Below, piece by piece: positions 11,541-22,168 of a DNA stretch of 64,000 nt. The position numbers were made by a program, and so were the translations under genes. Where the stretch lies: positions 172,427,001 to 172,491,000 of the forward strand of contig JASDFA010000016.1 in assembly GCA_035772735.1 (NCBI GenBank), written 5' to 3'. The notes under the pieces are model-generated. The model saw only the letters and a program-made list of their open reading frames with translations. It had not been told where the DNA came from and did no database searches. The DNA is from Datura wrightii (lineage: Eukaryota; Streptophyta; Magnoliopsida; Solanales; Solanaceae). Within the stretch, counting starts at the first letter, position 1, and every line of letters begins with the position of its first letter.

Positions 11541-11673
11541 TGTCGTGCCGTGATGTTAAATCATATGTTTTTTTAGAGGCAACTCAAGTGGTGATTTGGT
11601 GAATTCTGAGTAACCAAACCACCTACGTCGTGCTGCGATGTTAAATCAATCGCTTCTTGGGAGGCAACCCAAG
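11541..11673 (+). promoter_or_regulatory. E1: two stop-proximal hairpin blocks
   Basis: Block 1 (11541-11590) begins 16 nt after the gag-protease stop and block 2 spans 11626-11673. Each has the form TCGTGCYGYGAYGTTAAATC followed by a GGCAACC-containing hairpin. In block 2 the hairpin CTTGGGAGGCAACCCAAG (11656-11673) has a perfect 6-bp stem. Between the blocks lies GGTGAATTCTGAGTAACC, also conserved in E4 and E5. Equivalent blocks follow the ORF stops in E2, E4 and E5. Confidence 0.7.
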
Positions 11674-11699
11674 TTGATTAAATTATGTGTGTTTAGTGT

Positions 11700-13050
11700 G
11701 CAGGGGAAACAAAAACAGGTGGCAGAAGAATTGCTGAATAGGAAGGTGCTACGGTTCTCAGTATGACTCATGAGAGGGTTGTACGGGCCATAGCATGAGT
11801 AGTGGTAAAAAGTAGAGATGTATTTCAGTGCATGAGTTCAGGGCACGGTTGGTCCTATGACTCGTAACCCTATTGTACGGGTCATACTACTCACTGTGGT
11901 TATGAACTATGCTACGAATTGTACCCCTATAGTGCGAGTCGTAAGACGTGCTCGTAGATTCACATGTATGTTTCTTAATCTCTCTGTTACGGGTCCAAGG
12001 GATGAGTCATAGGGCCTTCCTACGACTCATGGTACGAGTCGTGATAGGTCAAAAATTTTAAAATCACCCGACTCGGCCTAGATTTTTCAAAAATCTGCCC
12101 TATAACCTATTTAAACTCAAAAAAATTGTACCCTTCTCCAACACATTCAAAACCGAAGTCATGACCATAATCACAACTCCCTCACACCTGTAACTTAAAA
12201 TCAAAGATCGATTGAGCAAGTTCTTGCTCAATTAACATCAAGAATCCTGACTTCCAACCCTAAGTTTCTGATTTCCAGTCGAAGTAAGCAGCATTCAAGT
12301 AAGTGTATATGTTGAATTTGGTAATTATGACCTGTGTTCTTGATGCAAACTTTCTTAATCCCTGAAAGTCCTCTCAATGCTTGAAAAAATAAAAAAGAAT
12401 AATGACCAGGGATGTGAACAAGTTGTGTGTGACTGGGTAGGGAATTTAACTTGTAAAAATTGCGCATTGAACTGTTAAACTTGATTTACGGGTTGTGATT
12501 AAAAAGAGGAGGAATGGGTAACTGTAAAACATGATAAATTCATGTCTTAACTTGGGGAATTCTGAGTACCTAACACAAAATTGAAATCTCCTGCAAACTA
12601 AACCAAAAATAAGGTAGGGACAGGCTTCACAAGCCTTCCTACGACTCATGGTTTCATACTACGACTGGTAGGATGGCTCGTTGGGACTGTCCCAAGACAA
12701 ATTTGTAATAATCATGAGGTAATCCTAGTATGGATCATGATTTATGCTATGAGTCGTACCCGGCAGTCATACAAAGAATCTGAAAAGGGTCAAGTCCACA
12801 AGTGACAGTACGATCCTTCCTACGAATCGTGGAATCGACTTACGGGTCGTACCATGAGCCGTGGAAAAATACAGAACATTTGTTTAAAGGAGTACCCTCA
12901 TATGACTCATGGTACAGACCGTACCTTCATGGTACAAGTCTACCTCAGAGGCATAACATTGACTTGAGATATTATGGGTCTCAGTACAAATCATACCTCC
13001 AAGGTACGACCCGTTCTGTTGACCCGTTCTTTTATTCTCTTAGATTTGGA
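11700..13050 (+). repeat. E1: internal region rich in TACGACTCGTA-like palindromes
   Basis: No ORF is supported here. The stretch contains two clusters (about 11750-12060 and 12630-13020) of the same degenerate palindromic motif found in U3 of the LTRs, for example TACGACTCATGGTACGAGTC. A polypyrimidine stretch followed by CTACAG|GTACAATG at 13067-13080 resembles a 3' splice site just before the downstream ORF. Confidence 0.55.
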
Positions 13051-13077
13051 ATTCTAACCCTTTTTCCCTACAGGTAC

Positions 13078-15220
13078 AATGATGCAAAAAACGAAAATCA
13101 TCCAAGGAAACTGCTTGGAGGACATTGCTTGATGAGACCTCCAAATCCGAATAAGTGGGAAACTCTCCTAGTGGTTCATTAGAGGAATACAGGGTTGATA
13201 CATCTGATACTGACGGGACCCGAACCACTAGGTTGAAGGCTAAAGCCCAGGTCATGGAGACCAATGCCACATCTGATGGTGCTCCCCAGTCTAAGGAGGG
13301 AGCGAAGGAAAGAGCCCAAGAGTCCAAAAGCAACTCTAATAAAGAAGAGGGGTCCGAGGAGGCCTATCTGGAGATGCAAGCAGTGAGTCCGGATTAGAGG
13401 AGGAAGCACCCAATGTCGAGCAGGATCAGACTCCGCCTAGGGAGAATCTCACCATTCGATGGAGAGTACCAGGAGCCCAGGAAATATATGAACAGGACAT
13501 TGCTCTCACTGCCAAGAACAAACCTAGGCGTAGCATTCAAGAAGAGCCTCGGATCCTCACGAATTCATTGAACGAGGTGGAGGAGATGAAGCAGATATTT
13601 AACTTCTATGGATTTTATTGGATGGCTAGGGCCCAGACCGATACACTTTAGAAATCGTCCAGGAGTTCCACACCAATTATTTGGCAACCATGCAGAAGAA
13701 AGTGAAAGAGGGGCAAAAGTTGAAAGATCAGCCCAAGCTGGAGAGCGTCATGGTTAGAGGTAGAGAGGTTGATATATCCGAGCACGCTATTGCTCGGGTA
13801 TTATAAGGGCCCCAGTTCATACCACCATATGCTACACCAGAATATGAAACTATCGAGTGGAGGCTTTGAAACAGATCAAGAAGCTTGGTTTTGATGATAG
13901 GCAAAAACAGATTCAATGGTTGTCCGGAGTGATTGCTGAGGAAAAAGAAGAGGCAGAATAGGTCACTAGAAGCAAGCAAGTCACAAAGAACTCTTTGAAC
14001 TTCATAGCAAAAGCCTACTAGACGTTAGTGCACCACCAGTTGGCCCCAACTGTAAATGATAACACCCTCAGGGCAGTAGGGTAGCTTTTGTGTCTTGTAT
14101 CATGTCTAGATACCCCATCAATATCCCAAGGGTCATTGTAGAGGAGATACGGGATTGGGCTATGGGTTTGAGCACTACCATCCCATTCTCAAGTCTCATT
14201 TTCAGATTGTGCACAGAGGCATGCATCAAGGTGCGTCGTGGTGAGAAGCACCTGATCGGAGGACAGTGGATCACTGTTATTGGCCTAATCTGAGATGAGA
14301 TGAACCTGGTAAGTCAGGCCCGACTTTCCACCACAGTCCCATTATCACAGACAGTTGGGGTTGCATAGATGAATGTCCCCATTTCAGAGGACCAAGGAGA
14401 GACACCGGCTACAGATTCCGATCATTCAAATGCAACTATTAGCACCTCTATCGCACTACCTATGAGCCTCCCAAGCCAGACTCCAACCGGATACATGATA
14501 GTGCCTTAGGAATTTCTTCAAAAGCTAGCCAAGAGACTGACCGTAGCTGAGAAGAAGGTTCAGTCGGTGATGGAGAATGTAAAGCCTAGGGTAAAGGTGG
14601 AGATTGAGATAGTTGCACAGGGCCTACACGCCAAACTATATGGTTTTGGGACCAGATTCAACATATGTATGGCTGAGCAGACTGACACATACAACCTCCA
14701 TGAGGAGTTGAGGCTCTTCTGATTCAAATGGTTGAGCTGTCATCACGGCAGCCGGCAATCATAGCAGCCCCCACTCTTCCTGACCTCGATACTGGTAATT
14801 GATGAGGAGCTTGGTCTAACGACTTATTGGGAGCTCAAATGAGCAGACAAGCAGAAAGTGAAAAAGGTCTCTGAGAATATGGAAGACGAGACCCTGAAGA
14901 AGAAGAGGAAAAGAGGGAAGAGAGAGCACAAGTATGCAAGATTAGAGAGTTAGAAGACTTACAACGTGCATCAGTCAGAGCTGCTTGAGCGAGCTAGAGG
15001 AGCGGGTAGCTCCACCATGGCCCAAGTAGAGCTTGCGGGTGACAAGGATGCTTCGAGCGAGCCATAATTAGCCCCGATGATTCAAGAGGTTGTAGAGATG
15101 ATCGTTACTACTGAGGGGGTAGCCACTCCCCCTATTGATACAACAGTGAGTGCACTGACCACCGCCAGCGCTACGATTGCAGCAGAGGTACATCCTCCAC
15201 AGGATGACAGGAGCCATTAA
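13078..15220 (+). pseudogene. E1: downstream ORF related to 'putative plant transposon protein'
   Basis: The ORF is broken into frames but recognisable. It has an acidic/basic N-terminus (about 13155-13395), then NEVEEMKQIFNFYGFYWMA (about 13570), VMVRGREVDISEHAIARVL and YATPEYETIEWRL (13750-13865), an intact 14090-14293 stretch (YPINIPRVIVEEIRDWAMGLS..IPFSSLIFRLC..GGQWITVIGLI), and a charged coiled-coil-like tail with KKKRKRGKRE near 14900. The order matches the protein family often annotated in plant genomes as putative plant transposon protein, and the related ORF of E2. It occupies the env-like position of Athila elements. Its function is unknown. Frameshifts and stops make it a pseudogene. 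Confidence 0.7.
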
Positions 15221-15288
15221 TGTGCTGCATGTATGTTCTCTTCCATCTGTTTTTACATTCTATGCTTTGGGGATGAAGCATGCGTTTT

Positions 15289-15303
15289 AAAAAGGGGAGG
15301 GGG
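15289..15303 (+). other. E1: internal polypurine-tract-like sequence
   Basis: AAAAAGGGGAGGGGG followed by TG looks like a strong polypurine tract but lies about 1.46 kb before the 3' LTR. It is conserved in E4 (36382-36396, one mismatch) and E5 (minus strand, about 56643-56629). Confidence 0.55.
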
Positions 15304-16760
15304 TGTACTTGTATTTTTGGAATTTTGATTCGTCCGATGGTTTTTTTTTTGCCGTGGTCTTTTCCCTCGGGCATGCTATCTATTAGAACCGACATTTTCA
15401 GGATTTCATTTTTTGTGATTTTTGTTCAACTAGAAAGTAGCTTAGAAGTATTCAACCGATAAATTGCACTAGTTTTGGATTTGTAAAAATTGATCCTGTT
15501 TAAAATTTTTTGATGATTAGATATGTACTTGTGATTGCAAAGCATGATTTCTGTGGATCTTTTTATGTCATTTAGTATATTAGCATGAATAGTTTTTGTT
15601 AAACCATGTATAAAATGGACAGGTAGGGCGAATGCAAGACATGTACCATGAGTGAGTGAGGTCTAATACCTAGTTCAATATTGCGTAGAGGGTCTAGAAC
15701 TTTCCTGGTTGGTCTTTACATAGGTTTTAGGATGGTTGGTTAGGAAAGAATCAAAGGCCATTTTTGTTTAGCCCATTTTCAGCTTAAATGACTCTACCAA
15801 AATTATATGATTCCCTTGATCCCGATTTTGAGCCTTAAATGAACCATTTTTCTTTGATTAACCAATTAACTGTACCCATTTTTATAATGAACCTATTTTG
15901 GTCCTGCTCCTCCTTGGACAATGTGAACCTCAACGTAAGCAAAATGCCTAAGTTAAGGGTGGCTAGAGTAGGGGTGGATAAATAATGGGAAGGTGAAAAA
16001 GGAAGAGAAAGAAAAAAGTGAAATTGAGGTGTGATTTGACAAAAGAAAAAGAAAAAGAAAGAAAAATTGAGAAAGGAAATACAAAAAAGAGAATGATGCA
16101 TGAAAAGTTTGAAGAAACACACCATACTCGTACAAGTACATAAAAAGGGTGAAAAAGGAGGAAAAAGTGGAAAAAAGCAAAAAGGGTGAAAAATGTGAAA
16201 AAATAGAGCCACATGTATGTAGTTCCAAAGATTCCATCTCTACCATACCCATCCAGAAAGCCAACATTACAAGACAAAGCTAGTCCTATAGTGATCCTAG
16301 CCTGACCATCTGAAAAATCAAAGTAGAGAAAAAAAGGGCAAGCCTATGGTATCCAATATGTATTATTTGAAACTTCTTTGTGAGAGTGAGAGTCTTACTT
16401 ATTCAGTACCATGTTTCATATTTACTATATCTGTAAGTGGGGGACTTCATTTGCTATGAAGGTACATGGTTTGTGTTTAACTCTACTAGTTGTTTGTGTG
16501 AAAAGCATTTGTGATAACTTGACTATCTGTTAATAGCTATATGACATATCTTGATCCTTGTTTATCATGTTTTATGGTCTCTTGATGTGCATGAGCTGAT
16601 TTGGTTCACGGAAAAAAGGGTCAAAAGTTGTTTGAGCTTATAATGCAAGTTTTGGTTGATTGTTGGCTATAGTATCCTAGGTTTATTTTCTGGTTAAGCA
16701 TCGTATTTATTTTTTATTTTCTTTGCCTGAGGACATGCAAAAGTCTTAAGTTGAGGGTGT
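15304..16760 (+). other. E1: 3' noncoding region with long purine tract
   Basis: There is no supported ORF on the plus strand. A strand-biased run of purines covers about 15985-16205. The sequence just before the LTR (GTCTTAAGTTGAGGGTGT) is the likely minimal PPT and is conserved in E5. Minus-strand ORFs of about 100 aa here are low-complexity Phe/Ser/Leu artefacts of the purine run. Confidence 0.65.
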
Positions 16761-18358
16761 TGATGTGCTGTGAGCTTACAACACTTTTTGACGCTTAAAA
16801 CTGAGAAAATAGCATAGAATTTGGTATGTTTATATGGATATAAGGCACTTTTACTATGATTTCAAGGAAAATAAGTGATGGAGAAAAAATGTGCAAAAGA
16901 AGCCTAAAAATACAGAAAATCAGCCAAGTACTAGTCTCAGTACGAGTCGTACTGAGAATCATGGTGAAAGGCAACATAAGACTCTCAGCACGAGCCGTAC
17001 CAAGATGGTACGATCCGTAACTGGAGTCGTGGAATTGTTCAGAGAAATTTGCACAAAGGCAATCTCTTTGTATAGATGGACTCACGGATCATAGCAACCA
17101 CATATGACCTGTACCATGAGCCGTGGTGAACTTCAGCAGATTCTTCAAGACTTGGCAGAACTTCAAACACAACAAGCAGTATGAGTCATAGGAGGAAGGT
17201 ACATGGAAAACATCAGAAAATGACAGAGTTCTCAGGGCCAAACCATGAATACATTGTACGACTTGTAGGACTGTGGTATGAGTCGTACCAACCTTCTAAT
17301 ACTTAGAGAAATCTGTTGCAGCCAAGGATGTAAGAGAAGCAGGTACGACCCATACAATCCTGTTACGGGTCGTAGGTTCAGTCGTGATACAATCAGCGCT
17401 AGATATGGAAAAATCCTACTAACTTAGAAAAAGATTTCTAATGTCTGTATAAATACCTTTTATGTTTTGTTTTAGTCAGAGAACATAGAAACAAAGTAGT
17501 AGACGTGTGAAGAGTATTATTTGTGAAATTTTTATCAATTTTTGAAAAGAAATCCTTAAGATCAAACTCTTGATTTCATTCATTATTCTTGAGATTGTTC
17601 TTTGATATTCAAATTTGGTGTTCTCCATTGCTGTAAGTATTTATTTATGTGTTTGTCTATGAATGCAAATTATAAGCTTACAACCATAAGAGGCTAAAAC
17701 CTCCTAACAAGGGGTTGTGGGAACCATGGTGGATTAACGAAATAGGGTTACACAAAAGTGATTCAAAACCAATGCTAAACGCTTGTACTATATTCTCTTC
17801 ATCTTTAAATTTTTGTTAATGGTGTACAACGTTAGGACTTGCCCGAATTCTTTACTTGCTTGAACTTATAGAAGTAGAGATTAGGAAAAGAGAATCACAA
17901 CAAAGCCTTAGCATTTATAATCATTGTATTAACTTGAGTTGTGGTTGTAGGATAGTTAAATTTTTAACATATTGATAATGATAGTTTGAAATCGTTCATG
18001 AGACCTAACACGGTGATTGAGTATAGTCATCCAACAGGGGCGAACCAGTCGTTTGGATGAACCCTAATTATCAGTTCTACAAGTAAGCATACGCGTTTAT
18101 ACCTATAATAATTATGAACCCATGGGGAACACTTACCCTAGTTATTTGCAAATCTTGATATCAATCACAATTATAATCTTCTTTTAATATTGTTTTCTTT
18201 GAAACCCCCCAATTTGGAGATAACTTACCAACAAGTTCAATTACTGACATTAGTCTAGATCATACCCCTATGGGTTTGACCCCAACCTCTTTATTGGGTT
18301 CTTTATTGACAACATCCTCTTCATACTTTGACAGGAAGTGTGAGTTTGAGCGTCATCA
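16761..18358 (+). repeat. E1: 3' LTR
   Basis: 1598 bp, starting TGATGTGCTGTGAG and ending GAGCGTCATCA, colinear with the 5' LTR. It carries TACGAGTCGTA-like motifs at about 16935-17380 and a TATA box (TATAAATA, 17448-17455). The flank GAGCC begins at 18359. Several small indels separate it from the 5' LTR, so the insertion is not recent. Confidence 0.92.
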
Positions 18359-18965
18359 GAGCCTCAACTATATAACATCTTGGCTCAGCCTAGCAACCTG
18401 TATGGCTTGCATATAGCTACAAAGTTCATCAGATGAAGGTTTGCATCGTCAGCTGCATTCCACTAAACACCCCTTTCATATTGAGTAACTGAATCATGGT
18501 GCTAGTGATGTCAAATTTTGACCCAGCGGGCAAAGGTGGGGGTATAATTGCTCCTGTCGATCTTTCTTCATCAATATCTAGATCCTTATCATCATCATAC
18601 TAAAGAGCATATCTGTGGAACTGGTGTTGCCCATGGCCTCTGTTACCCCTTCCCTGAAGGCCAGCATTAACTACCTCCTCATGAGCATCCTCTGGCCCTT
18701 GTAGGGCAGCTTGTCATGCTAGCTCAGCTTGCTGGGCTTCAGCAGCTAATCTGGCTTGCATCTTCTCGGGGGTTTCATTGCAGTCCATTTTTCTCAGAGT
18801 TTGCTCTAGCTCAAGATCAAGTGGAATCAGAGGGTTTTCGCTTCGCCAAGTACTTGGAATTCACCAAGTGTCAACCTGGGTGGATCAAAAACAAAAGAAA
18901 ACATAAATGAGGAAATAAAGACTAAAAGTTAAACACAAGCAATTAATCTAATCCTAAGTTGTATT

Positions 18966-18982
18966 CCCCAATAACGATGCCA
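18966..18982 (-). other. E3: tRNA-Asp primer-binding site
   Basis: Minus strand reads TGGCATCGTTATTGGGG, a decayed version of the tRNA-Asp primer site, in the same position relative to the leader and LTR as in E1 and E4. Confidence 0.75.
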
Positions 18983-18985
18983 TTT

Positions 18986-20584
18986 AAGTATGATGCGAAT
19001 GTTGTCAATAAAGAACCCAACTAGGTTGAGGTCGATACCATAGGAAATATGGTCAGGATGTAGAATAATGCTAGTATTTATGCTTTTGTTATGATCATTT
19101 CCTAATGGGGCCAGAGTTCAAAGAAAGAATCAAGTAAAAAAGTATTGAATTTTTGTTGTAATCAAATTTATGCAATTAACTATGGAAGTGTTCCCATGGA
19201 TTCATAATAACTTCTGGTTATTAAACTAGTGATCTATCCCAATATTTAGCCTACAGAATTGATAACATAGATTCATCCAAACGACTGATTCATCCCTATT
19301 GGATGACAATACTCAATCACCGGATTAGGTCTCTTGAGTGTTTTCAATTTAACCATTATCAACTATTCCAAATTAAGTATTCTACGATTGCAGCTCAAGT
19401 TATTCAATGAAAAATTAAAGTTTAAGGCTTTGTTATTTGTCTCTTTTCTAATCTCTACCTCTCTAGGTTCAACCAAGTAGAGAATTCAGGCAAGTCCTAA
19501 CATTGCACATCATCAAAAAATGTTTATGATGAAGAGATGAACAATACAAACCTGCGTATTGGTGTAGAATCACCTTAACTTAACCCTAGTTAGTTAATTC
19601 ACCATGCTTCCTACAACCCTAGTTGTGGAGGTTTTAGCTATTCATGATTGCAAGAAAAGAATTAGATTTCTTGAAAGAAAACATAATTAACAACTTACAA
19701 TGATGATTGAAGAAAAACCCAATTGATTATTGAACAATCAAAAGTATCATCAATCCAAGAACAGTGAATGGAATCTCAAAGAAATTGGTGTATTTGATCT
19801 CCAAGTAATGCTCGAAAACCCCAAAATCACGATTACAAGAATAATGTATCGGCCTTCTAAAGAAAATAACCTAAAAAGTATTTATACACATAATCTGAAA
19901 CCTTTCTTAAATTAATAGGAAAACTACTAAAACTTCTGTCACCAGGCCTACTAGTTGTGGCTTTCCTTTGTACTATGCCATGCAGTCTTGAAATCCTCTA
20001 AGTCCTAGGAGAAGGTACAACTTGTACAGTGACATTACGAGTCATAGGTTACCTATCGTGGTCTGATCTTGTATTGTCTGGCATCTTCTAGAATTTGTCA
20101 TCTATGGTGTAGTCCGTACATTGTTGTTACAACTCGTGGTCTATGTTCATACTCTGAGACCTGTCAACTTGACATACTCATTGGATTTCACCATGGCTCA
20201 TTGGTACAAGTCGTATGATGTTGTCATGACTCGTGCATTCCATTCATATTAGGAACTTAGGAAAGTGCAAACTTCTGCTTCTTTCCATGACTCCTTGGTA
20301 CGGCTCATACCAAGAGTCGTACTTGGCCCCAACACTTGTGCATAGCCTCTGGTTTTCATTATGGATACATGGTACGGCTCGTACCACAAAGGTATGGTTC
20401 ATATTGAGGACTGCACTTGACCCATTTTCTGCACTTTTTCCTCTCTTATTCTAGAATTCAACTCCGAAACATGATTTCCTTGAAAACGAAGTAAAAACAC
20501 CTCATATCCGTATAAACATACCAAAGGCCAAGAATTTTTCCTAAATTTTAAGCGTTGAAAGTGTTTTACGCCCACAACACATCA
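18986..20584 (-). repeat. E3: 5' LTR, minus strand
   Basis: About 1.6 kb, starting TGATGTGTTGTGGGCG at 20584 and ending near 18986. The final 30 bp or so of the LTR (the stretch equivalent to GTTTGAGTGTTATCA in E5) is deleted. U3 holds TACGACTCGT-like motifs (about 20000-20400), and a TATA box lies at 19879-19886 on the minus strand. Confidence 0.82.
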
Positions 20585-20835
20585 AGCTACAATAGATGCA
20601 GTTATAAGGGTGAGGTCAGGCAAGATATCGATGACTGTGGATGGTCAAGAAGCGATATATGAAGTATTCAGGGCGGCAAGATTGCCCCCACACCCTCCCT
20701 CCCAACTATGAGGAGCTAAAGACCATCATAATGGTAGAGTCTGGAAGGTCTAGGCATTACTTATAGTACCATGTCTCTCAAGAAGAACCAACAAGAACTC
20801 AGGTTACAAATCATCTCGCTCAGTTGAAGGAGTGA
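20585..20835 (+). pseudogene. E2: protease C-terminus
   Basis: Translation gives AVIRVRSGKISMTVDGQEAIYEVFRAARLPPHPPS, which resembles the segment after ALVDV at the end of Athila protease, and it stops with TGA at 20833-20835. Only the last ~80 residues survive; the active site is lost with the 5' part of E2. A frameshift lies near 20690-20710. Confidence 0.6.
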
Positions 20836-20842
20836 GAAGTCT

Positions 20843-20892
20843 TGCGTTGTTCCGCGACATTAAATCAGACATTGTAGGGGAGGCAACCCGTG
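20843..20892 (+). promoter_or_regulatory. E2: stop-proximal hairpin block
   Basis: TGCGTTGTTCCGCGACATTAA followed by AGGGGAGGCAACCC is the E2 version of the block seen in E1, E4 and E5. It begins 7 nt after the protease stop. Only one copy is present, and the hairpin stem is shorter here (GGG/CCC). Confidence 0.6.
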
Positions 20893-22168
20893 AAATCATG
20901 CCATGGCTATAACTAAGGTTCCTAGTGGCGAGACAACCTATCTCTCTAATACATTTTTTTAGAGACTAGCAAGGCATTTGAGGAGAGAAAGCGGTAAAAG
21001 AAAGCTGAAAAAATTTTAAGTCTGGGGGAAATAGCTGGCGTGGCGTGCCAGGAGTTAAACTTTCGAGGAAAAAAAATAGGTGGGCGTAGTGGCTAGCGTG
21101 CCATGCCAAGCCTAATTCACCAAATATTTTTTTCTAATTATATGGTGAATTGACTGGCACCACACTTAGGGGTGGTTGGGGAAAAATATTTTTGGGTCCA
21201 TGGGTCAAATCCGACCCAAGGACCCTAAATTAATATAAACATCTCAGCCATACCCTTTATTTTATTTTCCATTTCATCTTCTCTCTATAAAAAGGTAAAA
21301 TAAAGAAAAAAGAGCTCTCTCTCTCATAGTCGCAACATTCTTCCCCCCTCCCCTCCCCAATTGTTGCCTTCTCCAAAAACTTGGTGAATCAACAATCTTC
21401 AACTCAGGTAAGCAAGTTTCTTCCTTCCTTTAGTATTTATTTTTGTAAGCATGATCCTATCACCCTCTCTTCACCAAATCAAAAATTCAAAATCACTATT
21501 GTTGGGCAAGAATCTTGAACTTCATAATGTAGATTTTTCATGGTTTTAAAACTATTATGTTCTTCCATAATAATGTTGTATCCTTGATTGGCCGGTTGAT
21601 TTTTTTGGTTGAATTTTTGTGATTTTAAGTTGTGGGTGTGAAGAGAGGTGGTGAATGGGTGATAGGGATTTTTATGAAGTTCTTGAATTTGGAGTACTTT
21701 TGTGTAGGAAGAAGTTGTTTGAATAGTATGATGCTTTAATTTTGAAAATATTGGGTTGTTGAGAATTCATACCAATTCATTGTGGAAAGTTAGTGAAAAT
21801 CATGTAAATTATTGGTTCAGTGTATATTGTGACTATTTTCACACTTGGGTTGTTGTGAATTGTGAATTAAGAACTGGGGAAGTGAAGTGAGTGGCTAATT
21901 TGAAGCATTCTTGTGAAAAGAAAATAGAAAAAACAAGAGGAGTGTGATGAGATCATAAATGTGAGTTATGGTGTGAAGTTTGTGAATAAATTGGATTGGT
22001 AAGATTTGGCATGATAATAGGGGAAGTTTGAGTATCCTACTTAATAAATTCATACAATTATGCTAGCGAATTAAGTGTGGGGTCATTTAGCATCTCCTAC
22101 ATCTAATCAGCTGGGCTTGATGTTCATGAACTAATTTTTTTTAGCATTAATTTTGGTTGGCAGGTGCT
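20893..22168 (+). other. E2: noncoding region before the downstream ORF
   Basis: No supported ORF. A CTCTCTATAAAAAGG sequence at about 21284 is TATA-like and is followed by a pyrimidine-rich leader (21310-21350), so it could be an internal promoter. TTGGTTGGCAG|GTGCT at 22155-22167, just before the ATG, resembles a 3' splice acceptor. Confidence 0.4.

Larger units (their letters stand above)
7338..18358 (+). mobile_element. E1: complete gag-protease-only Athila-like retrotransposon (TR-GAG type)
   Basis: An 11.0-kb element with two LTRs of 1.6 kb, both starting TGATGTG and ending with a TCA trinucleotide. It is flanked by the perfect 5-bp duplication GAGCC (7333-7337 and 18359-18363). Inside, in order: tRNA-Asp primer site, gag-protease, two stop-proximal hairpin blocks, a 1.3-kb region rich in TACGACTCGTA-like motifs, a downstream ORF of the plant transposon protein type, a purine-rich 3' region and the 3' LTR. 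No reverse transcriptase or integrase sequence is present, so mobilisation must have depended on enzymes supplied elsewhere. Confidence 0.9.
4691..18885 (-). pseudogene. E3: gag of Athila-like element in four pieces
   Basis: Minus-strand gag survives as pieces at about 18885-18364 (N-terminus, including FDITSTMIQLLNMKGVFSG), 7337-7161 (RLF.FSL to MLQLKGEIYNFRKL), 5647-5330 (ELHKTWIRSKKKL to EERDQELA) and 4794-4691 (TSLDLLTKHIMG-like). The joins match the continuous gag of E1 and E4, which shows that E1, S1 and the plastid fragment each landed within one former gene. Gag would form the virus-like particle that packages element RNA. Several internal stops show it is not functional. Confidence 0.85.
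4691..20584 (-). mobile_element. E3: Athila-like retrotransposon, minus strand, heavily interrupted
   Basis: Read on the minus strand, the element has a 5' LTR (20584 down to about 18986), a tRNA-Asp primer site, a leader and gag, then breaks off near 4691. It has been hit by the complete element E1 (flanking duplication GAGCC), solo LTR S1 and a plastid DNA insert. Protease, downstream region and 3' LTR are missing. It abuts the protease remnant of E2 at 20585, so it most likely inserted into E2 and later lost its left part. Confidence 0.75.

Noticed and set aside
15835..16277. Minus-strand ORFs of 104-125 aa rich in Phe, Ser and Leu
   Set aside because: They are translations of the complement of a purine tract in the 3' noncoding region of E1; the equivalent plus-strand ORFs at 55680-56062 in E5 have the same origin.
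21284..21298. CTCTCTATAAAAAGG as a host gene promoter
   Set aside because: It lies within E2 and leads only to the element's own ORF; no host gene follows.
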